Made by a program: the position numbers and the translations under genes. This document shows, piece by piece, positions 53,052 to 62,067 of a stretch of 64,000 nucleotides of DNA. The notes below the pieces were generated by a model, which did not search any database, was not told the DNA's origin, and saw only the letters and a list, made by a program, of their open reading frames with translations. How positions within the stretch are numbered: position 1 is the first letter of the stretch; each line of letters starts with the position of its first letter. Source of the DNA: Planctomycetota bacterium (GTDB lineage: Bacteria > Planctomycetota > B15-G4 > JADJEK01); the NCBI GenBank assembly GCA_016709145.1, contig JADJEK010000011.1, forward strand, positions 1 through 64,000, read 5' to 3'.

Positions 53052-55568
53052 ATGCGCATGTCCCTGCCCTTCGTGCGGCCCGTCGCCGCATGCCTAGGCT
53101 TTTCTCTCGCCGCGGCGATGCCGGTCATCGCGGCAGAAGCAACGCAGCCGACGTTCGGCCGTTTGCCCCTCTACTTCTTCCCGAACCAGGGCCAGATGGA
53201 TGCGAAGGCGCAATACGCCGGTCGCGTCGGTGGTCTGACTGCGTTCCTCACGGACGACGGCTTCGCGCTGCGTCTCGCCGAGCGCAAGTCGGGTTCGACC
53301 GGTTTCGAAGGAGTGAACCTCTTCCTGTCGTTCGAAGGCCGCTCGCCCGAAGTGAGCTTGGCCGGTGAACGCGTTCAGGAGGGCAAGGTCAACTTCTTCA
53401 AGGGCCAGGACCCGTCGAAGTGGGTGACCAACGTCCCGACGTACGACGCCGTTCGTTACCACGGCATGTACCCGGGCATCGACGTCCTCGTGCGCGACAA
53501 CGCGCGCAAGGTCCAGTACGACTTGCTGTGCGCTCCCGGTGCCGACCTCTCGCAGGTCGTCGTTCGCGTCGATGGCGCGGACAGCCTCCGCATCGATGCG
53601 GATGGATCGCTGGTCGCGGTCACGCGTTTCGGTGAGCTGCGTCAGGACGCGCCCATCACCTGGATGGAGAACGCGGACGGCACGCGCACCGACGTCAAGT
53701 GCCAGTTCACGCTCGTCGACGGCAACCGCTTCGGCTTCGTCGCGCCCGATCGCGATCCGAGCCTGCCGATGGTCGTCGACCCGGGCATCACGTACGGCAG
53801 CTACCTCGGCGGCTCGGCCAACGAGCACGGCTGCGGTGTGTCGGTCGACTCGAAGTGCTCGATGTTCATCGCGGGCGACACGCTCTCGATCGACTTCCCG
53901 GTGCTCGCTGGCGCGTTCGACCTCACGCACAACGGCAACGTCGACTCGTTCGTGACGAAGCTCGTCGGCACGGGCACGACCCTGTTGTTCTCGACCTACA
54001 TCGGTGGCACGGACGGTGACTTCGGTCACGGCGTCTACGTCACCCATCAGGAAGAGTCGTACATCACGGGCGGCACGGGTTCGTCGGACTATCCGATCAC
54101 GCCGGGCGCGTTCGACACGACGTTCAACGGTGGCTCGGACACGTACGTGACCAAGCTCTCTGCGGACGGCAGCACGCTGATCTACTCGACGTTCATCGGT
54201 GGTACGGGTGAAGAAGGTTCGCTCGGTGGTCAGGGTATCGGCGTCGACGCCAACGGCTTCGCCTACGTGGCGGGCTTCACGTCGTCGGCGAACTTCCCGA
54301 CGACGCCGGGCGCGTACGACACCACGTACAACGACAACGGCTTCTTCAACGACACGTTCGTGACGAAGGTTGCTCAGGACGGTTCGAGCCTCGTCTACTC
54401 GACGCTGATCGGCGGCGACAACATCGACTTCGCGAACGCGCTGGCGGTCACGCCGGGTGGCGAAGCGTTCGTCGGTGGTTTCTCGCTGTCGACGAACTTC
54501 CCGACGACGCCGGGTGCGTTCCAGACGCTGCCCAACGCGAACTCGAACGGCTACCTGTTGAAGATGAACCTCACGGGTACGGCTCTGACGTACTCGACGT
54601 TCATCGGTGGCTCGTCGGAAGTCGTGCGCGACGTCGCGTTCCACACGGACGGCACCGCGTTCGCCACGGGTTACACGCTCTCGAACGTCTATCCGGCCAC
54701 GCCGGGTGCGTTCCAGACGGCGCCGGGCGGCAACGGTGACGGGTTCATCTCGCGCTTCAACCCCGCGGGTTCGGGCCTCGTCTACGCGACCTACATCGGT
54801 GGCACGCAGATCGAAGTCGGCAACGCGGTCGAGGCCGACGAGAACGGCGATGCGTACCTGACCGGTTGGACCGAGTCGTCCCTCATCCAGCTCACGCCGG
54901 GTGGTTTCGACACGACCTACAACGGTGGTCCGCAGGACGCGTACGTCTACCGCATCGATCCGACGGGAGCGAACCTGCTCTACGGCTCGTACCTCGGTGG
55001 TAGCGCGTTCGACGTGGCGTTCGCCATGAACATCCACGACGTCGGCGCGGCGTACATCGCGGGCGGCACGTTCTCGACCGACTTCCCGACGGTCGCGGGC
55101 TCGTTCGACACGACGCCCAACGGCGGTGAAGACATCTTCATGGCGCTGCTGCCGGTCGGTCCGCAGTCCTGCACGTACGCGTCTTCGGCCTCGAGCTACG
55201 GCATCGGCAAGGCCGGCCTCTCGGGCGTTCCGACGCTCGCGAACCTGAATCAGCCGAAGGTTCCGAACCTCGGCCTGCAGATCCAGGTCGCGAACGCGGC
55301 GCCGAACTCGCTGGTGTACTTCGTCGTCGGCACGACCAACACGATCATGCCCTTCGACAGCGGCCTGCTGTTGACCGATCCGACGATCGTCCAGATCGCC
55401 GGCGTCACCGATGGTTTGGGCACGTTGACGATCGCCGTGCCGATCGTCGACAACCCGAACTACTGCGGTAAGGAAGTCCGCATGCAGGCGCTCGTCCAGG
55501 ATGCGAGCGTCGGCACGTACTACGGTCTGTCGATGACGAACGGTCTGCACATGATCTTCGGCAACTGA
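53052..55568 (+). CDS. Large secreted SBBP-repeat beta-propeller protein with C-terminal module B
   Basis: An 838-residue exported protein with a signal peptide (cleavage near VIAAEA). A first domain of about 240 residues (FPNQGQMDAKAQYAGR) commonly precedes SBBP repeats. About ten repeats follow, each of the form YSTFIGG ... DYPITPGAFDTTFNGGSD-YVTKLSADG. Residues 707-838 are module B, starting CTYASSASSYG and ending YGLSMTNGLHMIFG. Codon choice is more biased than in the neighbours, with many GGT and GTC, as in abundant proteins. It is divergent from cheA across about 260 bp. Function is unknown; an abundant surface or extracellular protein is an inference. Confidence 0.85.
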   Translation: MRMSLPFVRPVAACLGFSLAAAMPVIAAEATQPTFGRLPLYFFPNQGQMDAKAQYAGRVGGLTAFLTDDGFALRLAERKSGSTGFEGVNLFLSFEGRSPEVSLAGERVQEGKVNFFKGQDPSKWVTNVPTYDAVRYHGMYPGIDVLVRDNARKVQYDLLCAPGADLSQVVVRVDGADSLRIDADGSLVAVTRFGELRQDAPITWMENADGTRTDVKCQFTLVDGNRFGFVAPDRDPSLPMVVDPGITYGSYLGGSANEHGCGVSVDSKCSMFIAGDTLSIDFPVLAGAFDLTHNGNVDSFVTKLVGTGTTLLFSTYIGGTDGDFGHGVYVTHQEESYITGGTGSSDYPITPGAFDTTFNGGSDTYVTKLSADGSTLIYSTFIGGTGEEGSLGGQGIGVDANGFAYVAGFTSSANFPTTPGAYDTTYNDNGFFNDTFVTKVAQDGSSLVYSTLIGGDNIDFANALAVTPGGEAFVGGFSLSTNFPTTPGAFQTLPNANSNGYLLKMNLTGTALTYSTFIGGSSEVVRDVAFHTDGTAFATGYTLSNVYPATPGAFQTAPGGNGDGFISRFNPAGSGLVYATYIGGTQIEVGNAVEADENGDAYLTGWTESSLIQLTPGGFDTTYNGGPQDAYVYRIDPTGANLLYGSYLGGSAFDVAFAMNIHDVGAAYIAGGTFSTDFPTVAGSFDTTPNGGEDIFMALLPVGPQSCTYASSASSYGIGKAGLSGVPTLANLNQPKVPNLGLQIQVANAAPNSLVYFVVGTTNTIMPFDSGLLLTDPTIVQIAGVTDGLGTLTIAVPIVDNPNYCGKEVRMQALVQDASVGTYYGLSMTNGLHMIFGN

Positions 55569-55639
55569 CCGAACGTGGATCGGTCCGACTGATCCGCGCC
55601 GACGGCCGCTCTGAGGTCGTCGAACGAAAAGAGACTCGC

Positions 55640-55669
55640 GGGGCGCGTGCCGGCAACGGCGCGCGCCCC
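55640..55669 (+). terminator. Terminator-like hairpin after the SBBP-propeller gene
   Basis: An 8-bp stem, GGGGCGCG / CGCGCCCC, with a 14-base loop, about 70 bases after the stop codon and 50 bases before the ABC ATPase start. No U-tract follows. Confidence 0.45.
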
Positions 55670-55719
55670 GTGCGCGTTCTGGGTCCGTATCATCCGCGCC
55701 TTCGAAGCGAGGACCCTCG

Positions 55720-56682
55720 ATGGACGAACTGGCGGTCGAAGCACGAGACGTGCACAAGGCGTACGGGACGAACTCCGTTCTGCGCGGACTCGACTTGGTG
55801 GTGCCGCGCGGGCACATCGTCGGATTCATCGGGCTGAACGGCGCCGGCAAGTCGACGATGCTGGCCGTGCTGCTCGGGCTGTTGCGCGCCGATCGTGGAC
55901 ACGTCCGTCTGCTGGGAAGTGAGCCGGATCGCGTCGCGTCGCTGTGCGGCCGAGTCGGCGTCGCGCTCCATCGACCGGGACTCGACGTCGATCTGACGGT
56001 GCGCCAGAACCTGCGCGTCCACGCGCTGCGCTACGGCAAGGGACGGATTCGCCCCGACGCCGTGCTCGAGCGACTCGATCTCGCGCGGCTCGCGGGCCGC
56101 CGCGTGGCGAAGCTCTCGCAGGGCGAACGCCAACGTCTCGCACTCGCGCGCGCGTTGTTGCTCGAGCCCGAGGTGCTCGTGCTCGACGAGCCGCTCACGC
56201 ACCTCGATCCTGGGGCGGTGCATGGCGTCCTCGACGTCCTCGTCGAGCAGCGGGCGCGCGGCTCCACGGTGCTGCTGTCGAGCCACCAACTCGATCACGT
56301 CGAGCGCATCGCGGATCGCATCGCGTTGCTCCATCGCGGCCGGGTCGTGCTCGACGGCACCGTGACCGAACTGCTGACCGGCAAGCACGGTCAGCCCTCG
56401 TACCTCGTCGGATTGCGCACGTGTGACCGCGGGGATGCGTTCGACGGCATCGACGTCGTCGCCGCGCACGAGCAGATCGCCAGCGGGGAGCGCGAGCGGC
56501 TGGCGCCGAGCATCGATTTCCGCGGCGCGGCGCTGTTCCGCGTGCGTCTGGTGGCGGACGTGCCCGATCGTCTGAACGCTCGCTTGGTCGAGCGCGGCCA
56601 CGGCGTGCTGCTGCTGCGGCCGGAGCGGGCTTCGCTGGACGAACTGTTCACGCGGGTCACGAGCGACGGAGCGGCGGCATGA
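55720..56682 (+). CDS. ABC transporter ATP-binding protein
   Basis: A 320-residue ATPase. Walker A is GLNGAGKST, the Q-loop lies in VGVALHRPGLD, the signature is LSQGERQRLALARAL, Walker B is VLVLDEPLTHLD, and the switch His is in LLSSHQLDHV. The sequence belongs to the ABC-2/CcmA-type exporters. The C-terminal 90 residues form a small domain seen in such subunits. The start has GAGGA upstream. It overlaps the permease start by four bases and opens a five-gene operon. Confidence 0.93.
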   Translation: MDELAVEARDVHKAYGTNSVLRGLDLVVPRGHIVGFIGLNGAGKSTMLAVLLGLLRADRGHVRLLGSEPDRVASLCGRVGVALHRPGLDVDLTVRQNLRVHALRYGKGRIRPDAVLERLDLARLAGRRVAKLSQGERQRLALARALLLEPEVLVLDEPLTHLDPGAVHGVLDVLVEQRARGSTVLLSSHQLDHVERIADRIALLHRGRVVLDGTVTELLTGKHGQPSYLVGLRTCDRGDAFDGIDVVAAHEQIASGERERLAPSIDFRGAALFRVRLVADVPDRLNARLVERGHGVLLLRPERASLDELFTRVTSDGAAA

Positions 56683-57530
56683 CGGCATGGAGTGCTCCGC
56701 TGCGCGCGGAGATCTGTCGGACTTGGTTCACGCGGTCGACGTGGGGCCTCGTGTTCGCGCCCGCCGTGGTCGCGATGCTGCGCATCGTCGGCGGTCGCAT
56801 CGGCGAAACGGTCGAGCAGGCGCAGAAGCTCGCCGCGGGTGCTGCGGCGAATTCCGCGGACGTGGTGAACGGCTTCGGCCCTCTCGCGGACGGCATGCGG
56901 GCGGGGGCTGCCGTGCTTGCCTTGCTCTTGTTGGTGCAGGGCGCGACGACGTTCGTGCGCGACCGCGACAGCGGCGTGCTCGGTCAGTGGTACGTCGCAA
57001 CGCCGCGCACTCTGGTCGTCCTCGCTCGCGTGATCGGTGTCCTGTCGTGGTTGCTCCCGGCGCTCCTCGCGCTGGTCGCCGTCGCGGCGGCCGTGGCGCA
57101 CGGGATCTACGGACTCACCGACATCGTCGAAGAGGGCGACGTGATGGCGACCGCGAACGAACTGTGGATCGACGTCGCCAAGGGTGTCGTCGGTGTGATC
57201 CCGGGGCTACTCACATGCGCGGTGTTCGGCATCGCGGTGTCCGCGCTGGCGAGCTCCGCGGGCGGAGCCGTCGGCGGCACGTTGGTGCCGTTCATCCTGT
57301 TCGACGTGTTGCGCGCGCTGTTGCCGAACGGCGCGAAGTACGTGTTCGTCACCTATGTGCCGTTCCTCGGCGAAGGATCGACGTTGAGTCGACTGACTGA
57401 CATCGCGCGCGCGTATTCGGACGCGGTGTGGAACGTCGAGGAGTTCGAGCGCGCATGGACGATTCCAGGCGCGCAGGCGCTCGTGCTGATCCTGCTGACG
57501 ATCCTGGCCTGTCGCGTGCGACCGGCCTGA
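56679..57530 (+). CDS. ABC-2-type transporter permease
   Basis: A 283-residue membrane protein with about six hydrophobic segments: near the start (LVFAPAVVAMLRIVGG), AGAAVLALLLLVQGATTF, VIGVLSWLLPALLALVAVAAAV, VIPGLLTCAVFGIAVSALA, GTLVPFILFDVLRALLP, and the C-terminal ALVLILLTILAC. The cytoplasmic coupling stretch FVRDRDSGVLGQWYVATP is typical of ABC-2 permeases. With the upstream ATPase it forms a complete exporter or mechanotransmission pair. The PDZ lipoprotein starts 32 bases later. Confidence 0.88.
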   Translation: MTAWSAPLRAEICRTWFTRSTWGLVFAPAVVAMLRIVGGRIGETVEQAQKLAAGAAANSADVVNGFGPLADGMRAGAAVLALLLLVQGATTFVRDRDSGVLGQWYVATPRTLVVLARVIGVLSWLLPALLALVAVAAAVAHGIYGLTDIVEEGDVMATANELWIDVAKGVVGVIPGLLTCAVFGIAVSALASSAGGAVGGTLVPFILFDVLRALLPNGAKYVFVTYVPFLGEGSTLSRLTDIARAYSDAVWNVEEFERAWTIPGAQALVLILLTILACRVRPA

Positions 57531-57562
57531 TCGAATCGTGGACGTCGATCGAGGAGGCTTCG

Positions 57563-58528
57563 ATGAATCAGCGCTTCGGCTTGGCATGGGTGACGGCGAT
57601 GGCGCTGTCGGCGTGTTGCGAAACCACACAACTCGTGTTGCCCCGCGCCTCAGCCTTGGATGCGGTCGCGAGCGAAGCCACGGACGAACCGACCCCTTTC
57701 GTGGGCCTCGCGCTCGAAGAGAACGTCAGCGGCTCGCTCGATGATCTCGAGATCGCGGACGGCCTGCGCGTGGCGCGCGTCGAGAAGGGCTCGCCGGCCG
57801 AAGCAGCCGGGCTGAAGCGCGGCGATCTGGTCACGAAGGTCGACGGTGTCCCGCTCACGGCGCTCGATCAATGGCAGGCATTCCTCGACGCGGCAGAACC
57901 CGGGTCGATGCTGCACATGGATGTCGACCGCGCGGGCGCGATCAGTGAAGTCCGCGTGAACGTGACGTCGCAGGGCGGAACGGAGCTGCCGGAGCCCAAG
58001 CGGTTCGCCGAGCGCGACCGCGCACGCGTCGTCGTCGAGTCGGTGGGGGAACGTCACGGCGACGGCGCAGGCGCACGGGTCGTCGAGATCCTGCCCGGCA
58101 GTCCCCTCGTCGACGCGCACATCGAGGTCGGTGACGTCATCCGCGAGATCGACGGGGCCCCCGTCCGCGCAGCGTCCGAGTTGGTTCGTGTGCTGCAGTC
58201 GACGGAGCCCGGGCAAACCGTCGCGTTGCTTCGCGAGCGGCCCACGCCGCCCTCGGAACCGCGGCAGCGTCGTGAACTCAGCGTCGCCCCCGACGTCGTC
58301 GAAGTCGAACTGCTCGAGCCTCCTCGCGTCCTCACCGGGCTCGGGCTGCCGATCCTGTTCCACTTCGATCGCGATCCGACCGCCGACACGACCGAGTTCG
58401 CGCTCGTCGATCTGTGGTTGATCGCGCTGTACGACTACCGCCGTCAGGGCGAAGCGCGGCGCCACCGCATCCTGCGTTGGATCCGCTGGCAGACCGGTGA
58501 AGGCACGCTCAGCGAGGAGTCGCCGTGA
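57563..58528 (+). CDS. PDZ-domain lipoprotein in the ABC/FG-GAP operon
   Basis: A 321-residue protein. The N-terminus MNQRFGLAWVTAMALSAC has a lipobox with Cys18, so it is probably lipid-anchored. PDZ domain 1 (about 45-130) contains VEKGSPAEAAGLKRGDLVTKVDG; PDZ domain 2 (about 155-230) contains EILPGSPLVDAHIEVGDVIREIDG. The C-terminal 80 residues (LGLPILFHFDRDPTADTTEF ... LWLIALYDYRRQGEARRHRIL) match no domain I recognise. No protease domain is present. GGAGG lies 5-6 bases before the ATG. The stop overlaps the start region of the next gene (GTGATG). Confidence 0.85.
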   Translation: MNQRFGLAWVTAMALSACCETTQLVLPRASALDAVASEATDEPTPFVGLALEENVSGSLDDLEIADGLRVARVEKGSPAEAAGLKRGDLVTKVDGVPLTALDQWQAFLDAAEPGSMLHMDVDRAGAISEVRVNVTSQGGTELPEPKRFAERDRARVVVESVGERHGDGAGARVVEILPGSPLVDAHIEVGDVIREIDGAPVRAASELVRVLQSTEPGQTVALLRERPTPPSEPRQRRELSVAPDVVEVELLEPPRVLTGLGLPILFHFDRDPTADTTEFALVDLWLIALYDYRRQGEARRHRILRWIRWQTGEGTLSEESP

Positions 58529-60045
58529 TGCTCGTCGTCGGGCTGCTCGCCGCGACGCTCGCCGAGCCCGAGTTCGTGGAGTCGCGGCTCGAGTTCCCCG
58601 GCCGCGTCCTCAGCTACGAGTGCCCGGACATCAACGACGACTCGCGCGGCGATCTGTTCGTCGTGACTCGCGAGGACGAGGACCGCGTCCTGAACTATTT
58701 CGCCGCGGCAGCGGACGGCAGCTTCCCCGATGCGCCGACGTGGCGCCTGGCGCTGCCCGCCGACGTCGTTGCGTACGGGCTGTTCGAAGCTCGACCGGAC
58801 CCCGGGCTCGAAATCCTGCTGTTCTCGGCGCGCGGGGTCTACTCGCTGTCGACGACGAAGGCCGGCCTCAAGGACAACCTCGTGCGCGAGATCGAGATCG
58901 CCGTGTTCCCCGGCCTCGCCGATCCGGACATGGTGCCGCGCTGGTCGCTGGCGAAAGACCTCGACGGCGATGGCGTGGACGAGTTGCTGGTCACGACGAA
59001 GTACGAGATCGCGGTACATCGCGCGCCGCGACCGCAGGACGGTAAGGGCTTCGTGCGCATCGGGACGATTCCGGCTCGGCCCGACGACGAGTCACCCCGC
59101 GCGCGCGGCCGATTCGATCGGCGCGCCGAGATCCGCATCGAGACGTCGCTGCTCGACTTGTTCCGCGGATCGACGTCGTCGGTGCCGCGCTTCGAACAGC
59201 TGCGCTACCTCGAGCACTCCCAAGCGATGCGCGTCCCGGCGCTGGTCGACTGGAACGGCGATGGGCGGGTCGACGCGATCCCGAAGTTCGACGCGGCGGC
59301 GATCGAAGTGTTCGAGCAGCACGAGAACCTGACGTTCGACGCGACGCCGAAGAAGGTCGAGTTCGCGATCGACGAGTCCGACGATGCGCGCATCCAACTG
59401 CTCGATCTCGACGGCGACGGGCGCTCCGAGTTGTTCGTCGAGCGCGAGGACGGCGACGGCCTGTCGCGCGATCACGTCGTGACCGTGTTCGCCCGAGGTG
59501 CGGATGGGCTGTTCGCGAAGGACGCCCGCGCGCGCGTCAAGCTGAACGCGAGCGATGTCGATTGGTCGGTCCTCGACGTCGATCACGACGGCCGGGTCGA
59601 TCTCGTCGCTCGCGTCGTCGACCTGCCGCTCGGCATCACGGACTTGGCTGCCGTCCGGCTCGAGATGAAGCTGCTCGTGTTCCGTGGACAGGGCGGCGGC
59701 GAGCTGTCGCGCAAGCCGGACTTCGCGTTCGAGCGCTCGCTGAAGCCCGAGCAGATGGAGCGCATCCGCGAGAGCTTCGTGCTCGATCTGGGCGGCGACT
59801 TCGACGGCGACGGCATCAACGACCTGTTGAGCATGCAGGCCGACGGCTTGCTCGAGATCACCGCGGTCGAGCGCGACGGCAACGGCTTGCGGCTGGCCGC
59901 GAAGACTCTGACCCGGCACCGCCCCGCGAATCCGGTGCGAGGCACGCTGCCCGCGGAACTCTCGCACGACGGCGTGTCGGACCTCGTGCTGCGTCACGAG
60001 AAGGCTCTGACCGTGTTCGTGTCGCGAGGCGGGGGGCAGCGATGA
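58528..60045 (+). CDS. Secreted FG-GAP/VCBS-repeat protein, first of a pair
   Basis: A 505-residue protein with a short hydrophobic signal (MLVVGLLAATLA). Calcium-loop repeats follow: DINDDSRGDLFVV, DLDGDGVDELLVT, DWNGDGRVDAIP, DLDGDGRSELFV, DVDHDGRVDLVA and DFDGDGINDLLSM, consistent with a beta-propeller. The intervening loops are longer than in classical FG-GAP proteins. A GTG three bases earlier is an alternative start. It overlaps the preceding PDZ gene and the following FG-GAP gene by about four bases, which argues for one functional unit. Confidence 0.83.
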   Translation: MLVVGLLAATLAEPEFVESRLEFPGRVLSYECPDINDDSRGDLFVVTREDEDRVLNYFAAAADGSFPDAPTWRLALPADVVAYGLFEARPDPGLEILLFSARGVYSLSTTKAGLKDNLVREIEIAVFPGLADPDMVPRWSLAKDLDGDGVDELLVTTKYEIAVHRAPRPQDGKGFVRIGTIPARPDDESPRARGRFDRRAEIRIETSLLDLFRGSTSSVPRFEQLRYLEHSQAMRVPALVDWNGDGRVDAIPKFDAAAIEVFEQHENLTFDATPKKVEFAIDESDDARIQLLDLDGDGRSELFVEREDGDGLSRDHVVTVFARGADGLFAKDARARVKLNASDVDWSVLDVDHDGRVDLVARVVDLPLGITDLAAVRLEMKLLVFRGQGGGELSRKPDFAFERSLKPEQMERIRESFVLDLGGDFDGDGINDLLSMQADGLLEITAVERDGNGLRLAAKTLTRHRPANPVRGTLPAELSHDGVSDLVLRHEKALTVFVSRGGGQR

Positions 60046-61781
60046 ACGCTTGGATCGTGGCGTTGCTGGTTTCGTTCGCGGCCGACGAGCAGGCCGCGCG
60101 CTCCGTCGTCATCGAGGGGCCGCTGTCGGGCGCGCAGCATCTGACTCGACCGGGCGAGGGTTCCGCGTTCGTCTGCGCGCGGCCTGGGCGGTTCGACGTG
60201 ATCGCGTGGTCGACGCTCGCGCGCGGGGAATCCTCGGTCGAGGCTTCGCTCGCCGTCGATGGCAAGCGCGCGGTGGCGTGGTGGGTCACCGAGGACGCGT
60301 CGGGCGCATCGTCCCTGTGGATGATCTCGGACGGTGGCGTGATCGAGATGTGGAGCGGTCGACCGGGAGCGGACGCGGTGCGAGTGTTCCAGGACGCGGC
60401 CGTGCGGCTTCCCGATGGATGCTTCGACCTGCCGTTCGCGCGCGACCTCGATCGCGACGGCGCCGTCGACCTCGTGGTCCCGCATGCCGACGGCTTGCAG
60501 CTCTGGATGGGAGTCGCGGGCGGCGCCGAGCCGTTCCGCCGTGGCCCGTTGGTGAGGCAGAACGTCAACGTCTCGCTCGACCTGCCCGACCGACTCGACC
60601 GACCGACGACCGTGTCCGAGCGTCTGACGATCGCCGGCTTCGAGATCGCCGACCAGAACGGCGACGGCCATCCTGACCTCGCGTTCAAGGACGGCGATCT
60701 GGTGCAGTTCTTCTGGTCCGATCGCGACGGGCGCTTGCCGGAGTCGCCGTCGTTCGAGCTCGATCTCGAGCAGATCCGCGCCAACTTGCCGAAGGAGAGC
60801 GGCGACCTGCTCGACACCAGCAACCTGCTGAAACTGCTCGAATCGCAGGTCAGTCACGTCGCCAGCGACTTCGATCGCGATGGCCACACGGATCTGCTGC
60901 TGCGCCAGGGCCAGAAAGTCAGCATCTACCGCGGCGGCGAGTCGGGCATCGATCGCGAGAAGGCGGCGCAGGTGCTGAAGACGAGTGGCAACCTGATCGC
61001 CGCGTTCGCACTGGACGACAACGGCGACGGCAAGGACGACCTCTGCATGTTGCGGGTCGAGGACGTCTCGCTCGGACAGTTGCTGCTGTGGATCGTCGCG
61101 GGGGGCAGCCTGTCGTTCGATCTGTTCGCGTACTGGCAGGACGAGCCGCTGCGCTTCGCGCGCAAGCCGTCGGCCCAACGCACGCTGACCGTCGACTTCC
61201 CGTCGATCATCAGCATCGCCAAGCAGATCGAGCAGGATCGCGACCAACTCGTGAACGGCTTCCTGCGCATGCCGGTGTCCGGCGACTTCGACGGTGATGG
61301 GATCGCCGACGACGTCGCGCGACTGACGACGACGCGCGCGCTCGAGTGGTATCAGGACGCCGGGCGCGACACCGCGTTCGAGCGCCGGTTCGCGCCGTGG
61401 AGCGCGGTCGTGCGCCGATTCGATCGCGAAGCACGCGGCGCACGGCAGATGACGATCGAACTCACGCGGTTGATCGATTGGGCGCCGTTGCCGGGCCGCG
61501 ATCTGGCGGCGTTCATCGACGGCAAGGCGCCGTCGCGCAGCGTGTCGGTGCCGCGCGCCGCGAACGGCCGCGATGCACGCGACGACTCGGCGAGCGGGGC
61601 CAATGGCCCAGGCGATGCCTCTGGTCGCGGAGATTCCGAGGGCGCGGAGAACGACGACGACAGCCTTCCGGTCGTGTTCGTGCTCGACGTCGATGGGGAT
61701 CGCATCGACGACGTCGTCATCGCCGAGAGCGGCGGCGGCACGAGCTTGATCCTGACCGCGGTTCCGAGCAGGAAGCCGTGA
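60042..61781 (+). CDS. Secreted FG-GAP/VCBS-repeat protein, second of a pair
   Basis: A 579-residue protein with signal MNAWIVALLVSFAA. Repeats include DLDRDGAVDLVVPH, DQNGDGHPDLAFKDG, DFDRDGHTDLLLR, DDNGDGKDDLCML, DFDGDGIADDVA and DVDGDRIDDVVIA. The order and loop spacing resemble the preceding gene, suggesting an old duplication. A low-complexity Gly/Asp/Asn stretch lies near residue 530. It ends the operon that starts with the ABC ATPase; two hairpins follow. Confidence 0.83.
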   Translation: MNAWIVALLVSFAADEQAARSVVIEGPLSGAQHLTRPGEGSAFVCARPGRFDVIAWSTLARGESSVEASLAVDGKRAVAWWVTEDASGASSLWMISDGGVIEMWSGRPGADAVRVFQDAAVRLPDGCFDLPFARDLDRDGAVDLVVPHADGLQLWMGVAGGAEPFRRGPLVRQNVNVSLDLPDRLDRPTTVSERLTIAGFEIADQNGDGHPDLAFKDGDLVQFFWSDRDGRLPESPSFELDLEQIRANLPKESGDLLDTSNLLKLLESQVSHVASDFDRDGHTDLLLRQGQKVSIYRGGESGIDREKAAQVLKTSGNLIAAFALDDNGDGKDDLCMLRVEDVSLGQLLLWIVAGGSLSFDLFAYWQDEPLRFARKPSAQRTLTVDFPSIISIAKQIEQDRDQLVNGFLRMPVSGDFDGDGIADDVARLTTTRALEWYQDAGRDTAFERRFAPWSAVVRRFDREARGARQMTIELTRLIDWAPLPGRDLAAFIDGKAPSRSVSVPRAANGRDARDDSASGANGPGDASGRGDSEGAENDDDSLPVVFVLDVDGDRIDDVVIAESGGGTSLILTAVPSRKP

Positions 61782-61800
61782 ATCGCTCGTGATGCAACGA

Positions 61801-61872
61801 GAACGGGCTGCGAATCGCTTCGCAGCCCGTTCGCGAAGGATGCGCGCGAGCTCGAGTCGTCACGACTCGAGC
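61801..61872. terminator. Two hairpins between convergent genes
   Basis: A perfect 13-bp stem (61801-61813 with 61820-61832, GAACGGGCTGCGA / TCGCAGCCCGTTC) is followed by an 11-bp stem (61850-61860 with 61862-61872, GCTCGAGTCGT / ACGACTCGAGC). They separate the FG-GAP operon from the small Lys/Ala-rich gene on the other strand and could end both transcripts. Confidence 0.7.
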
Positions 61873-61885
61873 CAGCGCAGCTGCC

Positions 61886-61963
61886 TCACTTCTTCTTGGC
61901 CTTCTTCGCAGCCTTCTTCGCAGCCTTCTTGGGGGCCTTCTTGGCCTTCTTGGCAACCGCCAT
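61886..61963 (-). CDS. Tiny Lys/Ala-rich histone-H1-like protein (25 residues)
   Basis: A 25-residue protein, MAVAKKAKKAPKKAAKKAAKKAKKK, is the whole reading frame after a good ATG. AAGGAAGG stands six bases upstream, a stronger ribosome-binding site than most genes here have. The composition (AAKKAAKK repeats with one Pro) is that of the C-terminal tails of histone H1-like or AlgP-like DNA-binding proteins. It could condense DNA or be a remnant tail of a longer protein. It lies downstream of the RluA gene on the same strand. Confidence 0.65.
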   Translation of the reverse strand: MAVAKKAKKAPKKAAKKAAKKAKKK

Positions 61964-62067
61964 GTTGCACCTTCCTTGAACTCGGGGAGAACTGCGACGA
62001 GCGAAGTGCTCGTCCGCGCGCAGAAGATGACTGTTGAGCGCGCGCATGTCGAGCGCTTTTTTTCTCG

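Noticed and set aside
53094..55850. Long minus-strand frame opposite the SBBP-propeller gene
   Set aside because: Shadow frame of a repeat-rich gene; no start signal or known domain.
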